A stretch of 64,000 nt of DNA from NCBI GenBank assembly GCA_959020715.1, contig CAUESV010000001.1, forward strand, positions 186,001 to 250,000, written 5' to 3'. Under the pieces are notes generated by a model. The model saw nothing but the letters and a program-made list of their open reading frames with translations. It was not told the DNA's origin and ran no database searches. Numbering within the stretch: position 1 is the first letter of the stretch; each line of letters begins with the position of its first letter. Shown one piece after another: positions 42,862-51,576 of this stretch. The position numbers and the translations under genes were made by a program. This DNA is from an uncultured Collinsella sp. (GTDB lineage Bacteria; Actinomycetota; Coriobacteriia; Coriobacteriales; Coriobacteriaceae).

Positions 42862-44499
42862 CTAGCGCTCGTAAATCAAGTTGCCTGCCAGGTAGGTGGC
42901 TTGGACCTTGGCGGCTTGGAGATCCTGGGGGTCGATGGTGAGCGGGTTTTGGTCCAGGACTACCAGGTCGGCGTATTTGCCGGGTTCTAGGCTGCCGAGG
43001 TTTTGCTCGTCGCCCGCTGCATAGGCGCTGCCCAGGGTGTAGTTGCGCAGAGCCGTTGCCGCATCGATACGCTCGCTCGGCAGCCAACCGCCCTCGGGCC
43101 AGTGGCTGCGGGGGTCTTGGCGGGTGATAGCCGTGTAGAGCACGTTCATGCTGGTAACGGCTGTGATGGGGCTATCGGTGCCGAAGGCTTGGCGGATGCC
43201 GCGCTGCTTATAGGTCGCAAACGGCCACATGATGCGGCTACGCTCCAAGCCCAGGTCGCGCTCCGGACCACCCGGGTCGAGTGTGATATGACAGGGCTGG
43301 CTCGAGGCAATGACGTTGAGTTTGCGCAGACGATCGATGTCCTCGGGCAGCAGATTCTCCAAATGCTCAAGCGTATTATGGCCGTGCTGGGGCAAGCCGT
43401 AGAGCTCTGCCGCCTCCTCAAAGATATCGAGTGCGGCATGGATGGCGCCGTCGCCGATAACGTGGATGCGCACGGTGTGGCCGCGCTCGGCTGCCGCCAG
43501 GACCAGCTTGCGCATGCGCTCGACGGGAACCGTCAGGCGACCTTGATCGCCCGGGAAGCGCGGGTTGGTATAGGGATCGGTGAGATAGGCCGTGTGTTCG
43601 CTCGAGACGCCGTCGAAGAACTGCTTAAAACCAGGCGCCGAGAGCAGCGCGTTGTTCGCGTAGCGGGTCTGCAGTTCTTCTAAGCGCGATTGGTCATCCA
43701 GCAACGTGGGGAACAGATGGGCACGGATGCCCAGTTTGCCAGCTGCCTGCAGTTTGTCGTAGACGTCATCGCGGATAAAATCGCAGCCCGGCATGGGCAT
43801 GAGCGACATATCGCATATCGAGGTGATGCCCTGCTCGGCCATCCGCCTCATTTGATCGGCGTAAGCGCTTGCGATGCGATCCTCGCCCAGCCACTCAAGG
43901 CAGCGCGGTAGCAGCTGCATAGCAGCTGCCTCGTGAGCAATGCCCGTGAGCTCGCCGTTTGCGTCCTTGTCGTAGCTGCCGCCCGCCGGCGGCTCACTGT
44001 CGCGCGTGACGCCGAGCGCCTCGAGTGCACGGCTGTTGAGCCAAAGCGTGTGCCCGTCGCCCGAATACATAACGCAGGGACGATCGGGGAATGCCGCATC
44101 GAGCGACGCCTTGCTAGGATGCTCGGGCGGGTCCCAACGGTAATCGCGCCAGCCCTGCGTCACAACCCAAGCGTCGTCGGGCAAGTCCTGGGAAAACTCG
44201 AGCGCATGTTGCACCAGTGCTGCCTCGGACGTGCCCATATCCATGAGCATGTACGGCGAAGAGCCAACCGAAGTATGGAAGAAATGCAGGTGCGCATCGT
44301 GGAAACCGGGGCAGACAAACTGCTCGCCGTAGTCGATAACCGGCGTGGCGGCAGGCGCGGCGGCAATCACGTCATCGGGCGCACCGACTGCGACGATACG
44401 GTCGCCTGTGATGGCAATCGCCAGCTCACGGGCATCATCGATGCCGTCTTGTGCGGTAAAGACGTTCTTGGAGCGGATTATCCAATCGATATGTTGCAT
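42862..44499 (-). CDS. YtcJ-like amidohydrolase
   Basis: A 545-residue metal-dependent hydrolase of the amidohydrolase-3 group. The first metal motif is CPGFHDAHLHFFH near residue 65. Further His/Asp ligands appear in VRIHVIGDGAIHAALD, HNTLEHLENL and FGTDSPITAVTSM. A composite beta-sandwich closes both ends (GKYADLVVLDQNPL). Three in-frame ATGs lie at 44511, 44505 and 44499; the last has GGGGAT at the best spacing. The frame stays open far upstream, but that part is antisense to the M20 gene. Substrate unknown; often N-acyl or formamide-type bonds. Divergent from the M20 gene. Confidence 0.88.
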   Translation of the reverse strand: MQHIDWIIRSKNVFTAQDGIDDARELAIAITGDRIVAVGAPDDVIAAAPAATPVIDYGEQFVCPGFHDAHLHFFHTSVGSSPYMLMDMGTSEAALVQHALEFSQDLPDDAWVVTQGWRDYRWDPPEHPSKASLDAAFPDRPCVMYSGDGHTLWLNSRALEALGVTRDSEPPAGGSYDKDANGELTGIAHEAAAMQLLPRCLEWLGEDRIASAYADQMRRMAEQGITSICDMSLMPMPGCDFIRDDVYDKLQAAGKLGIRAHLFPTLLDDQSRLEELQTRYANNALLSAPGFKQFFDGVSSEHTAYLTDPYTNPRFPGDQGRLTVPVERMRKLVLAAAERGHTVRIHVIGDGAIHAALDIFEEAAELYGLPQHGHNTLEHLENLLPEDIDRLRKLNVIASSQPCHITLDPGGPERDLGLERSRIMWPFATYKQRGIRQAFGTDSPITAVTSMNVLYTAITRQDPRSHWPEGGWLPSERIDAATALRNYTLGSAYAAGDEQNLGSLEPGKYADLVVLDQNPLTIDPQDLQAAKVQATYLAGNLIYER

Positions 44500-44667
44500 G
44501 GGCATCCCCATCTCTGGCAGGTAATTCAACACCCCCGAGTGTACTCCCCCGCCCTTGCAACAAAACCCCAAGCGGCAAACGGCAACTTTACCAGCCCTAG
44601 CGGCAGGTGGCATACTGGAGAGAGCCTGTACGATTTTGCGATCAACCCAGCAAGGAGCAAATCGACC

Positions 44668-46131
44668 ATGACGAAGACCAAGGCACAGCAGATTATGGCG
44701 GCAACCGAGGTTCGCGCGGCAGACGACGTCACCGCGGCCATCCGAGATATTGCCACCGAGTTTGAACCCTATATCATCAAGCAGCGCCGGCACTTCCATA
44801 AGCACCCGGAGCTGAGCCTTGCCGAGGAGCGCACGACCTCCGACATCGCTAACCAGCTCGACGCCATGAATATCCCCTACGAGCGTCCGCTCAAGACCGG
44901 CTTGGTGGCAACGCTTCGCGGTACCGCGCCGGATGCCTACCGCGAGGACGGCACGCCGCGCCGCCGCATCCTGCTGCGCGCCGACATCGACGCCCTGCCT
45001 GTCACCGAGCAAACCGGCGAGGAGTTCGCCAGCGTCAACGAGGGCTGCATGCATGCCTGCGGCCACGACTGCCATATCGCCATGATGCTCGGCACGTTGC
45101 AGATTCTGCGCCACATGACCGATGACATCCACGGCGAGGTCCGCATCGTGTTCCAGCCCAGCGAGGAAAACGGCCAGGGTGCCAAGCTCATGATCGGCAC
45201 CGGCGTGCTCGACGGCGTCGACGGTGCCTACGCCGCACATATCTGGAGCGAGGTCGACGCCGGCACCGTGAGCTGCGAGCCCGGCCCGCGCATGGCAAAC
45301 ACCGACTGGTTCCGCATCGACGTCCGCGGTACCTCGTGCCATGGCGCCATGCCCCAGCGCGGCCACGACGCCGTTATGGTTGCCGCCGAAATCGTCAACG
45401 CCCTGCAGACCATCGTCTCGCGCGAAATCAGCCCCTACGAGCCCGCCGTCATCACCGTCGGCGAGCTGCATGGCGGCACCGCGCGCAACGTTATCGCCGG
45501 CACGGCCTACCTTGCCGGCACGGTGCGCACCTACGGAGATTCGACCCACGAGGAAATGCCGGAGCTCATGCGCCGCATCGTGGAGCATACCGCGGCCGCC
45601 TTGGGCGCCGAGGCAGAGCTCACCGACTACACCATCGCCAATTACAAGGTCGAAAACGATGCCGCCTCGAGCGAGCGCTGCCGCCAGGCAGTAATCAAAT
45701 GCCTGGGCCCCACCGGCCAAGGCCATTATCGCGGCACACTCTCGGGTGAGGATTTTTCGGAGTACCTGCGCCGCGTACCGGGCGTGCTCGCCTTTGTTGG
45801 CACGCGCAACCCCCAGATTGGCGCCACGTACGCCCAACATTCTTGCTTCTACAAGATTGACGAGTCGGTACTGGCCAAGGGCTCCATGGTGGCCGCCCAA
45901 TATGCCATCGACTTTTTGGCCGAGCCCACACAAGAAGAGCTCGACGGCCCCACGATTGCCGCGGTCGCCGAGACCAATCCCGACCTGGCAGCCAAACTGC
46001 GCTCTGCCAAGGCCACGGCCGCCGAGGCCCGCGACGCCATGCACGATGCCCGCACCGCCCGACACGCCGCAATCAAGGGCATCCACGACGCTCGCGCCGC
46101 CGCCCGCCGCGAGGAGAAGCACGACGAGTAG
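44668..46131 (+). CDS. M20-family amidohydrolase/peptidase
   Basis: A 487-residue zinc hydrolase. It shows FHKHPELSLAEERT, RADIDALPVTEQTGEEF, MHACGHDCHIAMML (metal ligands), FQPSEENGQGAKLMI (catalytic Glu) and SCHGAMPQRGHDAVMVA in the lid, the signature of the amino-acid N-acyl amidohydrolase group (IAL/hippuricase type). The last 60 residues are an Ala-rich charged helix not needed for the fold. AAGGAG precedes ATG 44668. The pair of divergent hydrolases may act on related acylated amino acids; the substrate is unproven. Confidence 0.9.
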   Translation: MTKTKAQQIMAATEVRAADDVTAAIRDIATEFEPYIIKQRRHFHKHPELSLAEERTTSDIANQLDAMNIPYERPLKTGLVATLRGTAPDAYREDGTPRRRILLRADIDALPVTEQTGEEFASVNEGCMHACGHDCHIAMMLGTLQILRHMTDDIHGEVRIVFQPSEENGQGAKLMIGTGVLDGVDGAYAAHIWSEVDAGTVSCEPGPRMANTDWFRIDVRGTSCHGAMPQRGHDAVMVAAEIVNALQTIVSREISPYEPAVITVGELHGGTARNVIAGTAYLAGTVRTYGDSTHEEMPELMRRIVEHTAAALGAEAELTDYTIANYKVENDAASSERCRQAVIKCLGPTGQGHYRGTLSGEDFSEYLRRVPGVLAFVGTRNPQIGATYAQHSCFYKIDESVLAKGSMVAAQYAIDFLAEPTQEELDGPTIAAVAETNPDLAAKLRSAKATAAEARDAMHDARTARHAAIKGIHDARAAARREEKHDE

Positions 46132-46243
46132 TCGATCCACGACCATCTCGCAGTCATAGCCACATCGCGATATCAAAGCGGGGGCGGACGTTTCGACGCG
46201 TCCGCCCCCGCTTATTTGTCAAGCGCTATTTCTACCGTTTCTA

Positions 46244-46271
46244 CCCCGTCCCCAAATGGCAGGTGGCAGGG
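46244..46271 (-). repeat. Stop-abutting GGGGACGGGG element
   Basis: Directly after the TAA of the zinc-ribbon membrane protein the minus strand reads CCCTGCCACCTGCCATTTGG then GGACGGGG. This continues the pattern of GGGAC-core sequences against stop codons. The stem is weak here. Confidence 0.4.
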
Positions 46272-47582
46272 TTACTCGTCCTGCGGGTCCTCGTCGGAGC
46301 TTGGCGCGGGGTCGGGCTCAGGCGCAGGCTCGGGCTCCGGTTCCGACATGGGCGCGGGGTCGGGCTCAGGCACGGGCACGGGCGCGGGCACAGGCTCAGG
46401 CTCAGGCACGGGCTCGGGCTCGGGCTCGGGCGCAGGCGCCGGCGCCGCAGCGGAATCGGATACGGGCGCTGCGTCGGTGCTAAAACCAGCCGGAGCAGAC
46501 TTCTTCTCAAACGGCAGCACAAAGGTCAGGACGTCATCCTTATCCTCATCAGCCCATTCAGCTGCATAACGCGCTACCCAATAGCCAACGGCACGATGCT
46601 TGAGCATCTTGCCAAAGACCGTAAGGAATACCGTGACAAACGCCGTCAGCACCAAGAACAATACGAGCGTGATGCCACCGCCGGTAACAAGCGCCTCAAT
46701 AGCCGAAGGACGGTAGTAGTAGCTATACATACCGACAGAGGCAATGGCGCCGAAGATGAGCGTCAGGATCCATGTGACAACGTTGGCGACCAGACCCGTC
46801 AAAAACTCGGGAAGGAACGAAGCGCAGAACAGCTTGGTCTTGTTGTGCTTAAACGCCGCCCAGACCTTGTCGAGCGAAAACGCGCTCTCGACACGACCGG
46901 TCACCGCAAAGTGCATCACGGCAATGTCGGCGAACATCTTAAAGAAGACCCCCAAGACCGCCGTGGCAATCATAGCCAGGACAAGCAGGCCAAGCGAGCC
47001 AAACAGCGCTGCCTCGAGTGCATAGGAGCCGTAATACGAATACGAGCCCGCGGCGCCAATTACCACGCTCTCCACCAGCGAAAGCACTACACCGATAACG
47101 GGAATGGCAGCGATAACCTCGAGCACGACCGAGATAACGCTCGAAAAGACTCCGAGGCCAAACGACGTGGAACGCATGAGTGGACGGTCCATGCCGTCAT
47201 CGACCTTGAGCGAAAGATCACGGCCCCACTCGATACCAAAGCCGGAACCGCACACGCTCGCAATGCAAGCTGCCAAAAAGCCGATGGCAGCCGCAATGCC
47301 GCCAATAACGGGAATGAACAGCACGAGCACTGACACGACACAGATGAGCGCCGGCAAAAAGGCGATCTGGCACACGCGCTGCAGCACGCCCGGCGTCTTG
47401 GTCATGTCCTCAAACGCCTGAGCCACACAGCCCTTGGACGCATTCGCCACGGGCGGTTGCGGAACAAACTGCTGGGGCTGACCCTGAGGGGCAGAGGCTG
47501 CGGCACCGGCATTGGGGGCACCACACGCACCACAGAACTTATCGTTGTCGCCCATGGGGGCACCACACTGCGAACAGAACAT
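46272..47582 (-). CDS. Zinc-ribbon membrane protein with Pro/Glu-rich tail
   Basis: A 436-residue protein. The first 20 residues are a zinc ribbon (MFCSQCGAPMGDNDKFCGACG), followed by an Ala/Gln/Pro linker. A membrane region of six or more helices covers about 80-370. The end is a low-complexity tail of repeated PEPEP and PVPEP units with acidic close (SSDEDPQDE), encoded by a GC-rich DNA repeat. AAGGG nine bases before ATG 47582 sets the start. The stop abuts a GGGAC-class element. No function can be assigned; it looks like a structural or sensory membrane protein. Confidence 0.75.
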   Translation of the reverse strand: MFCSQCGAPMGDNDKFCGACGAPNAGAAASAPQGQPQQFVPQPPVANASKGCVAQAFEDMTKTPGVLQRVCQIAFLPALICVVSVLVLFIPVIGGIAAAIGFLAACIASVCGSGFGIEWGRDLSLKVDDGMDRPLMRSTSFGLGVFSSVISVVLEVIAAIPVIGVVLSLVESVVIGAAGSYSYYGSYALEAALFGSLGLLVLAMIATAVLGVFFKMFADIAVMHFAVTGRVESAFSLDKVWAAFKHNKTKLFCASFLPEFLTGLVANVVTWILTLIFGAIASVGMYSYYYRPSAIEALVTGGGITLVLFLVLTAFVTVFLTVFGKMLKHRAVGYWVARYAAEWADEDKDDVLTFVLPFEKKSAPAGFSTDAAPVSDSAAAPAPAPEPEPEPVPEPEPVPAPVPVPEPDPAPMSEPEPEPAPEPDPAPSSDEDPQDE

Positions 47583-47732
47583 CGAGATCATCCCTTCGTA
47601 TCTTGAGCGAATCATCTGGATCGCAAACGATGTCTTTGGCATCATTATCACCCAATGTGGGGACAAATACTCCAACATGACGCATTTGCAATGCGCAGGG
47701 CGCTATTCGATTGTTTGATGAGCTCGACCGCG

Positions 47733-48755
47733 TTAGTTCGTTCCGCGGAAACCCTTGCCGACGATCTCGGAGCTGTCGACAATCGTGATAAAGGCACCCG
47801 GATCGATCTCGCGCGCGTAGCGACGCAGTTGCACGGCCTCGCGACGACTCAGCACGCTCATAATCACCGTCACGCACTTGCCCGAGAAAGCACCGTAGCC
47901 GCGGCTGATAGTCGCCGTACGGTTGAGATGCTTGACGATAAACTCCTCGACTTTAAGGGGCTCGGAACAAATGACCGTGCAGACTTTGCGCAGATGAATG
48001 CTCTCAATGGCTTTGTCGACCACAAGCGTCTTGGCAAACAGGCCGAGCACGCAATACAGGCCGACGCGCGGGCCATACAAAAAGGCCGCGATAGTTACGA
48101 TGCCGATATCGACCAGCAGCAACGCGCGGCCAATCTCGAGCGTGGTGCGGCGTTTGAGAATCATGGCCAGAATGTCCGTGCCACCCGTCGAGGCGCCAAT
48201 ATCGAAGACGATGGCGCTGCCGAGGGCCGGCAGAATCACGGCAAAGCACAGGTCGAGCCACATATCGCCCGTCATCGAGACATCGGTCGGGATAAAGAGC
48301 TCAAACAGCGAAACATAGGCGGACAGCGCAAACGAGGCGAAGACGCTCCACAGAATTGCCTTGCGCTCCAAAAAGATAAAGCCCAAGATGACGAGAACCG
48401 CGTTGATAATCCACATAAAGACGCCGACGGGCAGGGTCGGGAACAGCGTGGAAAGAATGACCGACACGCCCGAGGTACCGCCGAAAGCAAAGTGATTAGG
48501 GGTTTTAAACGCAACGATGGCAAAGGCCGTAAGAATCAGGCCCAGATTGAGCTCGGCGAAAAAGCGCGGAAAACCCGGCTCCTGGCTGCGCTTTTGGCCG
48601 GCACGCTCGCCGCGCTCGATATCGGCGCGATCGACCACGCGCTCCATCGGCACCACGGGAGGACGATGCACCTCCTCGGCAGCACGCGATGCCGCCTCTG
48701 CCGCAGCGGCCTCAATCGCCCATGCCTTGCTTTCTGTTTCGTGCTCGTCAGCCAT
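47733..48755 (-). CDS. YitT-family membrane protein (DUF161-DUF2179)
   Basis: A 340-residue protein. A charged N-terminal tail of about 65 residues precedes five or six membrane helices with LNLGLILTAFAIVAFKTPNHFAFGGTSG and DIGASTGGTDILAMIL, typical of YitT proteins. The soluble C-terminal DUF2179 domain has RKVCTVICSEPLKVEEFI and the ISRGYGAFSG turn. GAGGGG precedes ATG 48755. Transport function is suspected for the family but not proven. Confidence 0.88.
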   Translation of the reverse strand: MADEHETESKAWAIEAAAAEAASRAAEEVHRPPVVPMERVVDRADIERGERAGQKRSQEPGFPRFFAELNLGLILTAFAIVAFKTPNHFAFGGTSGVSVILSTLFPTLPVGVFMWIINAVLVILGFIFLERKAILWSVFASFALSAYVSLFELFIPTDVSMTGDMWLDLCFAVILPALGSAIVFDIGASTGGTDILAMILKRRTTLEIGRALLLVDIGIVTIAAFLYGPRVGLYCVLGLFAKTLVVDKAIESIHLRKVCTVICSEPLKVEEFIVKHLNRTATISRGYGAFSGKCVTVIMSVLSRREAVQLRRYAREIDPGAFITIVDSSEIVGKGFRGTN

Positions 48756-48871
48756 TACGGCAACCCCTCGTTAACAATTTGGAAACAATGCGCCCATTAG
48801 GGTAACGCGGAACGCGGCAATTGCAACCCTTAGTTAGACGAGCGGTATGCCCGCATCGGGGGCATACAAAG

Positions 48872-48909
48872 AACGGCCGGCCGCGCATGTACCTGCGCGG
48901 CCGGCCGTT
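48872..48909 (-). terminator. Terminator downstream of the amaP-DUF2273-asp23 operon
   Basis: A perfect 16-bp GC-rich stem (AACGGCCGGCCGCGCA and complement) with a 6-base loop, followed by CTTTG on the minus strand. It is the second hairpin after asp23, behind the stop-abutting repeat. Confidence 0.75.
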
Positions 48910-48918
48910 TGACGTTTT

Positions 48919-48964
48919 CGCAGATAAAACCTGCCAAAATAAACCTGTCCCTATTTGGCAGGTT
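48919..48964 (-). repeat. Stop-abutting repeat after asp23 (copy 2)
   Basis: AACCTGCC (48928-48935) pairs with GGCAGGTT (48957-48964), the loop holds GGGACAGG, and TTTTATCTGCG follows on the minus strand. The TAA of asp23 lies in the arm. Bases 48919-48952 are identical to 18811-18844 after rph. Confidence 0.7.
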
Positions 48965-49478
48965 ACTCGTGCTGGCTGGTGCGGTGCTCGTACTCCTCGG
49001 GGGTGATGACATCCTCGATGCGCAGGTTAACGCCTGCCACCTCAAGGCCGGTCATCGCGGCGAGGCGCTCGGTCACGCGCGCCTTAACGTCGTCGAAAAT
49101 CGCGGGCGCGTAGGCGCCATACTCGATAATGACGGAAATGTTGACGACCACGCGGTTGTCATCGGTGACCTCGACCGTCACGCCCTTGGTCAGGTTCTCG
49201 GCACCAAACTGCTCCTGCACAAAATGCATGAGGTTACCCTTCATGCCCAGAACGTGCGGAACCTCGCGAGTGGCCATGGCAACGATCTTCTCGATCACAC
49301 CGTTGGAATAGGTCAGCGAGTCCTCGGACTCGTCCGCCTCCTCGTCGTCCTCATCCTCATCGGACTCGGCCTCGACAAGAGCCTCGTCCTCGAGCGTCAC
49401 GTCCTCGGCCTCGGCGGTGACGGTCTCGTCTGCCTCGAGCTCGGTATCGGCCACATCGACCTTCGTATTAAAAGCCAT
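48963..49478 (-). CDS. Asp23/Gls24 family envelope stress protein
   Basis: A 171-residue protein. Residues 1-55 are strongly acidic (repeated E/D, e.g. SDEDEDDEEADESED), unusual in length. The Asp23 domain follows with YSNGVIEKIVAMATREVPHVLGM and VNISVIIEYGAYAPAIFDDVKARVTERL. In Staphylococcus Asp23 coats the membrane through AmaP. AAGGAGG precedes ATG 49478. Third gene after amaP and DUF2273, the usual trio. Confidence 0.9.
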   Translation of the reverse strand: MAFNTKVDVADTELEADETVTAEAEDVTLEDEALVEAESDEDEDDEEADESEDSLTYSNGVIEKIVAMATREVPHVLGMKGNLMHFVQEQFGAENLTKGVTVEVTDDNRVVVNISVIIEYGAYAPAIFDDVKARVTERLAAMTGLEVAGVNLRIEDVITPEEYEHRTSQHE

Positions 49479-49522
49479 GGTTCCTCCTTATGCCTGCCGC
49501 GGATGCGACAGTCGAATACATA

Positions 49523-49900
49523 TTAGCGGCCGCTAAACAGACGGCCGAAGAAGTTGACGATCCCGTTCTCGCCGTCGCGAATTTGGCCGATCACAGCGCC
49601 GATCAGCACGAAGAATGCAATGACGAGCGTGTCCCACAGGCCAAGCGTGAGCACCAACACGGCGAGGATAAAGCCAGCAACGGCACCGAGCGTGGTGTTG
49701 GGATGACGCACAGCATAGCTCCAGACGGCAGCGCCCGTACCCTTGATGAGACCCATAGCCTCGTCAAAGTCGTCGACGACCGCGTCACGCGACTCGGTGC
49801 CCCCTACCTTGGGATCGACGACCTCGCTTGCCGGCACGGCGCTCTGATCGATGGTCAGGCGCGGGATGCGGACGGTCTTGTCTTGATTGGTATCACTCAC
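49523..49900 (-). CDS. DUF2273-family small membrane protein
   Basis: A 125-residue protein with a soluble N-terminal half of unclear role and two membrane helices near the end (TTLGAVAGFILAVLVLTLGL, then DTLVIAFFVLIGAVIGQI). This matches the short DUF2273 proteins found in Asp23 operons; those are about 60 residues, so the front half is an extension. The start is GTG at 49900 with GGAGG eight bases before it, overlapping the amaP stop by 8 bases. Confidence 0.8.
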   Translation of the reverse strand: MSDTNQDKTVRIPRLTIDQSAVPASEVVDPKVGGTESRDAVVDDFDEAMGLIKGTGAAVWSYAVRHPNTTLGAVAGFILAVLVLTLGLWDTLVIAFFVLIGAVIGQIRDGENGIVNFFGRLFSGR

Positions 49901-50438
49901 CGGAAACCTCCACGGTCTGGACGGTAGTCTTAGACGGCAAAAAACGGACGCGTGCGGTCGTGCCCGGCGTGCCGAGCATGGTATCGCAGGCCTCCTCGAT
50001 ACGCTGCTGCATCGCGGTTGCAAGGGAAGCCACATCGTGATCGTCGAGCGCGATGGCGTCGACCTTAAAACGGACGTGCGACTCATCGGAGCCCTGAACG
50101 CATGCCTCGATATGCTCGACCATCACACGGTCGTCGCGCTCGGCCGCAGCACGGGCGCACGAGGAAAGCGCCGCAAGGGTAACCTCGATATTGCGCTCCC
50201 CCGCCGGATGCACACAGGACGGCTCACGACGAGCGAACATCAGGCGGAAGAAGACCGCCAGCACGCCGATCGCCACGACGCCGGCGCACGCCGTGACGAC
50301 AGCGCGCGGCATGGGGTCGCGCATCAGCAACATAAAGCGATACGTATACGGCCCCCAAAACTGGCAGACAAGTGTACCCAGCGCCACGATGGCGGCGGCA
50401 AGGTACACGATCGCTAGGGCTCGTTTGAGTACGCGCAC
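49893..50438 (-). CDS. amaP: Alkaline-shock membrane anchor AmaP
   Basis: A 181-residue protein with two N-terminal membrane helices (residues about 8-30 and 45-68) and a cytoplasmic domain. The domain includes RNIEVTLAALSSCARAAAER and a distant Asp23-like end (TTARVRFLPSKTTVQTVEV). This is the AmaP layout that anchors Asp23 to the membrane. The start is GTG at 50438 with GGGAG eight bases upstream. First gene of the amaP-DUF2273-asp23 operon. Confidence 0.82.
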   Translation of the reverse strand: MRVLKRALAIVYLAAAIVALGTLVCQFWGPYTYRFMLLMRDPMPRAVVTACAGVVAIGVLAVFFRLMFARREPSCVHPAGERNIEVTLAALSSCARAAAERDDRVMVEHIEACVQGSDESHVRFKVDAIALDDHDVASLATAMQQRIEEACDTMLGTPGTTARVRFLPSKTTVQTVEVSGE

Positions 50439-50497
50439 GCGGCGCTCCCTTCAAATCTCGGCTCTCGAAATGCAGAACGGTTCGCATCATTATAAAA

Positions 50498-50535
50498 GAG
50501 CCGGGTCCGGTGCTCTACGCACGCGGATCCGGCTC
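50498..50535 (-). terminator. Terminator of yebC
   Basis: GAGCCGGATCCG pairs with CGGACCCGGCTC with one mismatch, followed on the minus strand by TTTTATAATG, 70 bases after the yebC stop. Confidence 0.85.
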
Positions 50536-50604
50536 ATCTATTCCACGAGGCTTGCATGCTCGCTTCATTATGCCCAGATATACACGGCTTAACCCGTGCG
50601 GGCG

Positions 50605-51411
50605 CTACTCCTCCTCGAGGGCAGCGATGACCTCGTCGGTCATGTCCATGGTGCTGTAAACATCCTGAACGTCGTCGAGCTCCTCAAGACGGTCGATGAG
50701 GCGCTGAACCTTCTTGGCGTCGGCACCGGAGACCTCGGTCGGGGTGGTCGGGACCATGGTGGTCTCGGAGCCCTTGACCTGGACGCCCTGCTCCTCGAGC
50801 GCCTTGGAGACAGCCATGACCTCGTTGGCAGTAGTCCAGACGATCCACTCCTCGCCGGCGTCCTCGTAGTCCTCGCCACCGGCCTCGGCGATGGCCATCA
50901 TGAACTCATCCTCGTCACCGGCAGCACCGTTGGCGATCATGGTCTCCTTCTTGGCGTTCTCGTCCAGGATCTCCTTGGCGACGACGATCTGGCCCTTGCG
51001 CTCAAACTGGAAGGCGACGGAGCCGGAGGTACCCAGGTTGCCACCAGCGTGGGAGAAGGCAGAACGGACATCAGCGGCGGTACGGTTGCGGTTGTCGGTC
51101 AGGCAGTCGACGTAGACGGCGACACCGGCGGGACCGTAGCCCTCGTACACGATGTTCTCGTAGACGGCGGCGTCGGCACCCGAACCAAAAGCCTTGTCGA
51201 TAGCGGACTTGATCTTGTCCTTAGGCATGGACTGAGCCTTGGCCTTGGCAACGGCAGCGGCGAGGCTGGCGTTGTTCTCGGGCAGCGGGTCACCGCCGAG
51301 ACGGGCAGCAACGGTGATGTTGCGGCTGAGCTTGGAGAAGAGGGCGGAACGCTTGGCGTCCTGCGCGCCCTTACGATGCTTGGTTGTGGCCCACTTAGAG
51401 TGTCCGGACAT
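50605..51411 (-). CDS. YebC/PmpR-family protein
   Basis: A 268-residue protein of the YebC/TACO1 family. The start MSGHSKWATTKHRKGAQDAKR and the conserved NNASLAAAVAKAKAQSMPKDKI and YEGYGPAGVAVYVDCLTDNRNRT are intact. It is about 20 residues longer than usual because of an acidic insert near residue 190 (EAGGEDYEDAGEE). Members act as transcription regulators or help ribosomes through polyproline stretches. AGGAGA precedes ATG 51411. Transcribed alone. Confidence 0.93.
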   Translation of the reverse strand: MSGHSKWATTKHRKGAQDAKRSALFSKLSRNITVAARLGGDPLPENNASLAAAVAKAKAQSMPKDKIKSAIDKAFGSGADAAVYENIVYEGYGPAGVAVYVDCLTDNRNRTAADVRSAFSHAGGNLGTSGSVAFQFERKGQIVVAKEILDENAKKETMIANGAAGDEDEFMMAIAEAGGEDYEDAGEEWIVWTTANEVMAVSKALEEQGVQVKGSETTMVPTTPTEVSGADAKKVQRLIDRLEELDDVQDVYSTMDMTDEVIAALEEE

Positions 51412-51542
51412 ACGTGTCTCCTATCGGTTTCGACCTAAAGCCCAGCGCAGATGCTCGGGCAATATAAACAAACGTCGTTATGATATACCTACTGGCCTGC
51501 GAGATAAACCCCAAAATGAAGGCGTCGTGATGATGCCACCCT

Positions 51543-51575
51543 TTGATGCAAAGTAACCTGACCCCAATGCACCAA
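51543..51575 (-). terminator. Stop-abutting hairpin after the DUF6020 gene
   Basis: TTGATGCA pairs with TGCACCAA (one G-U), with GGGGTCAGGTTACTT in the loop. It starts two bases after the TAA. It is closely similar in stem and loop to 11256-11288. Confidence 0.6.
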
Positions 51576-51576
51576 G

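Noticed and set aside
42862..46176. Open frame of 1104 codons on the minus strand across two genes
   Set aside because: Only the part up to 44499 encodes the amidohydrolase. The rest is antisense to the M20 hydrolase, whose plus-strand protein shows full family motifs; GC-rich codon use leaves the opposite frame open.
46300..46440. GC-rich hexamer-like DNA repeat as a CRISPR or satellite
   Set aside because: It encodes the Pro/Glu-rich protein tail in frame, with no spacers or constant repeat length.
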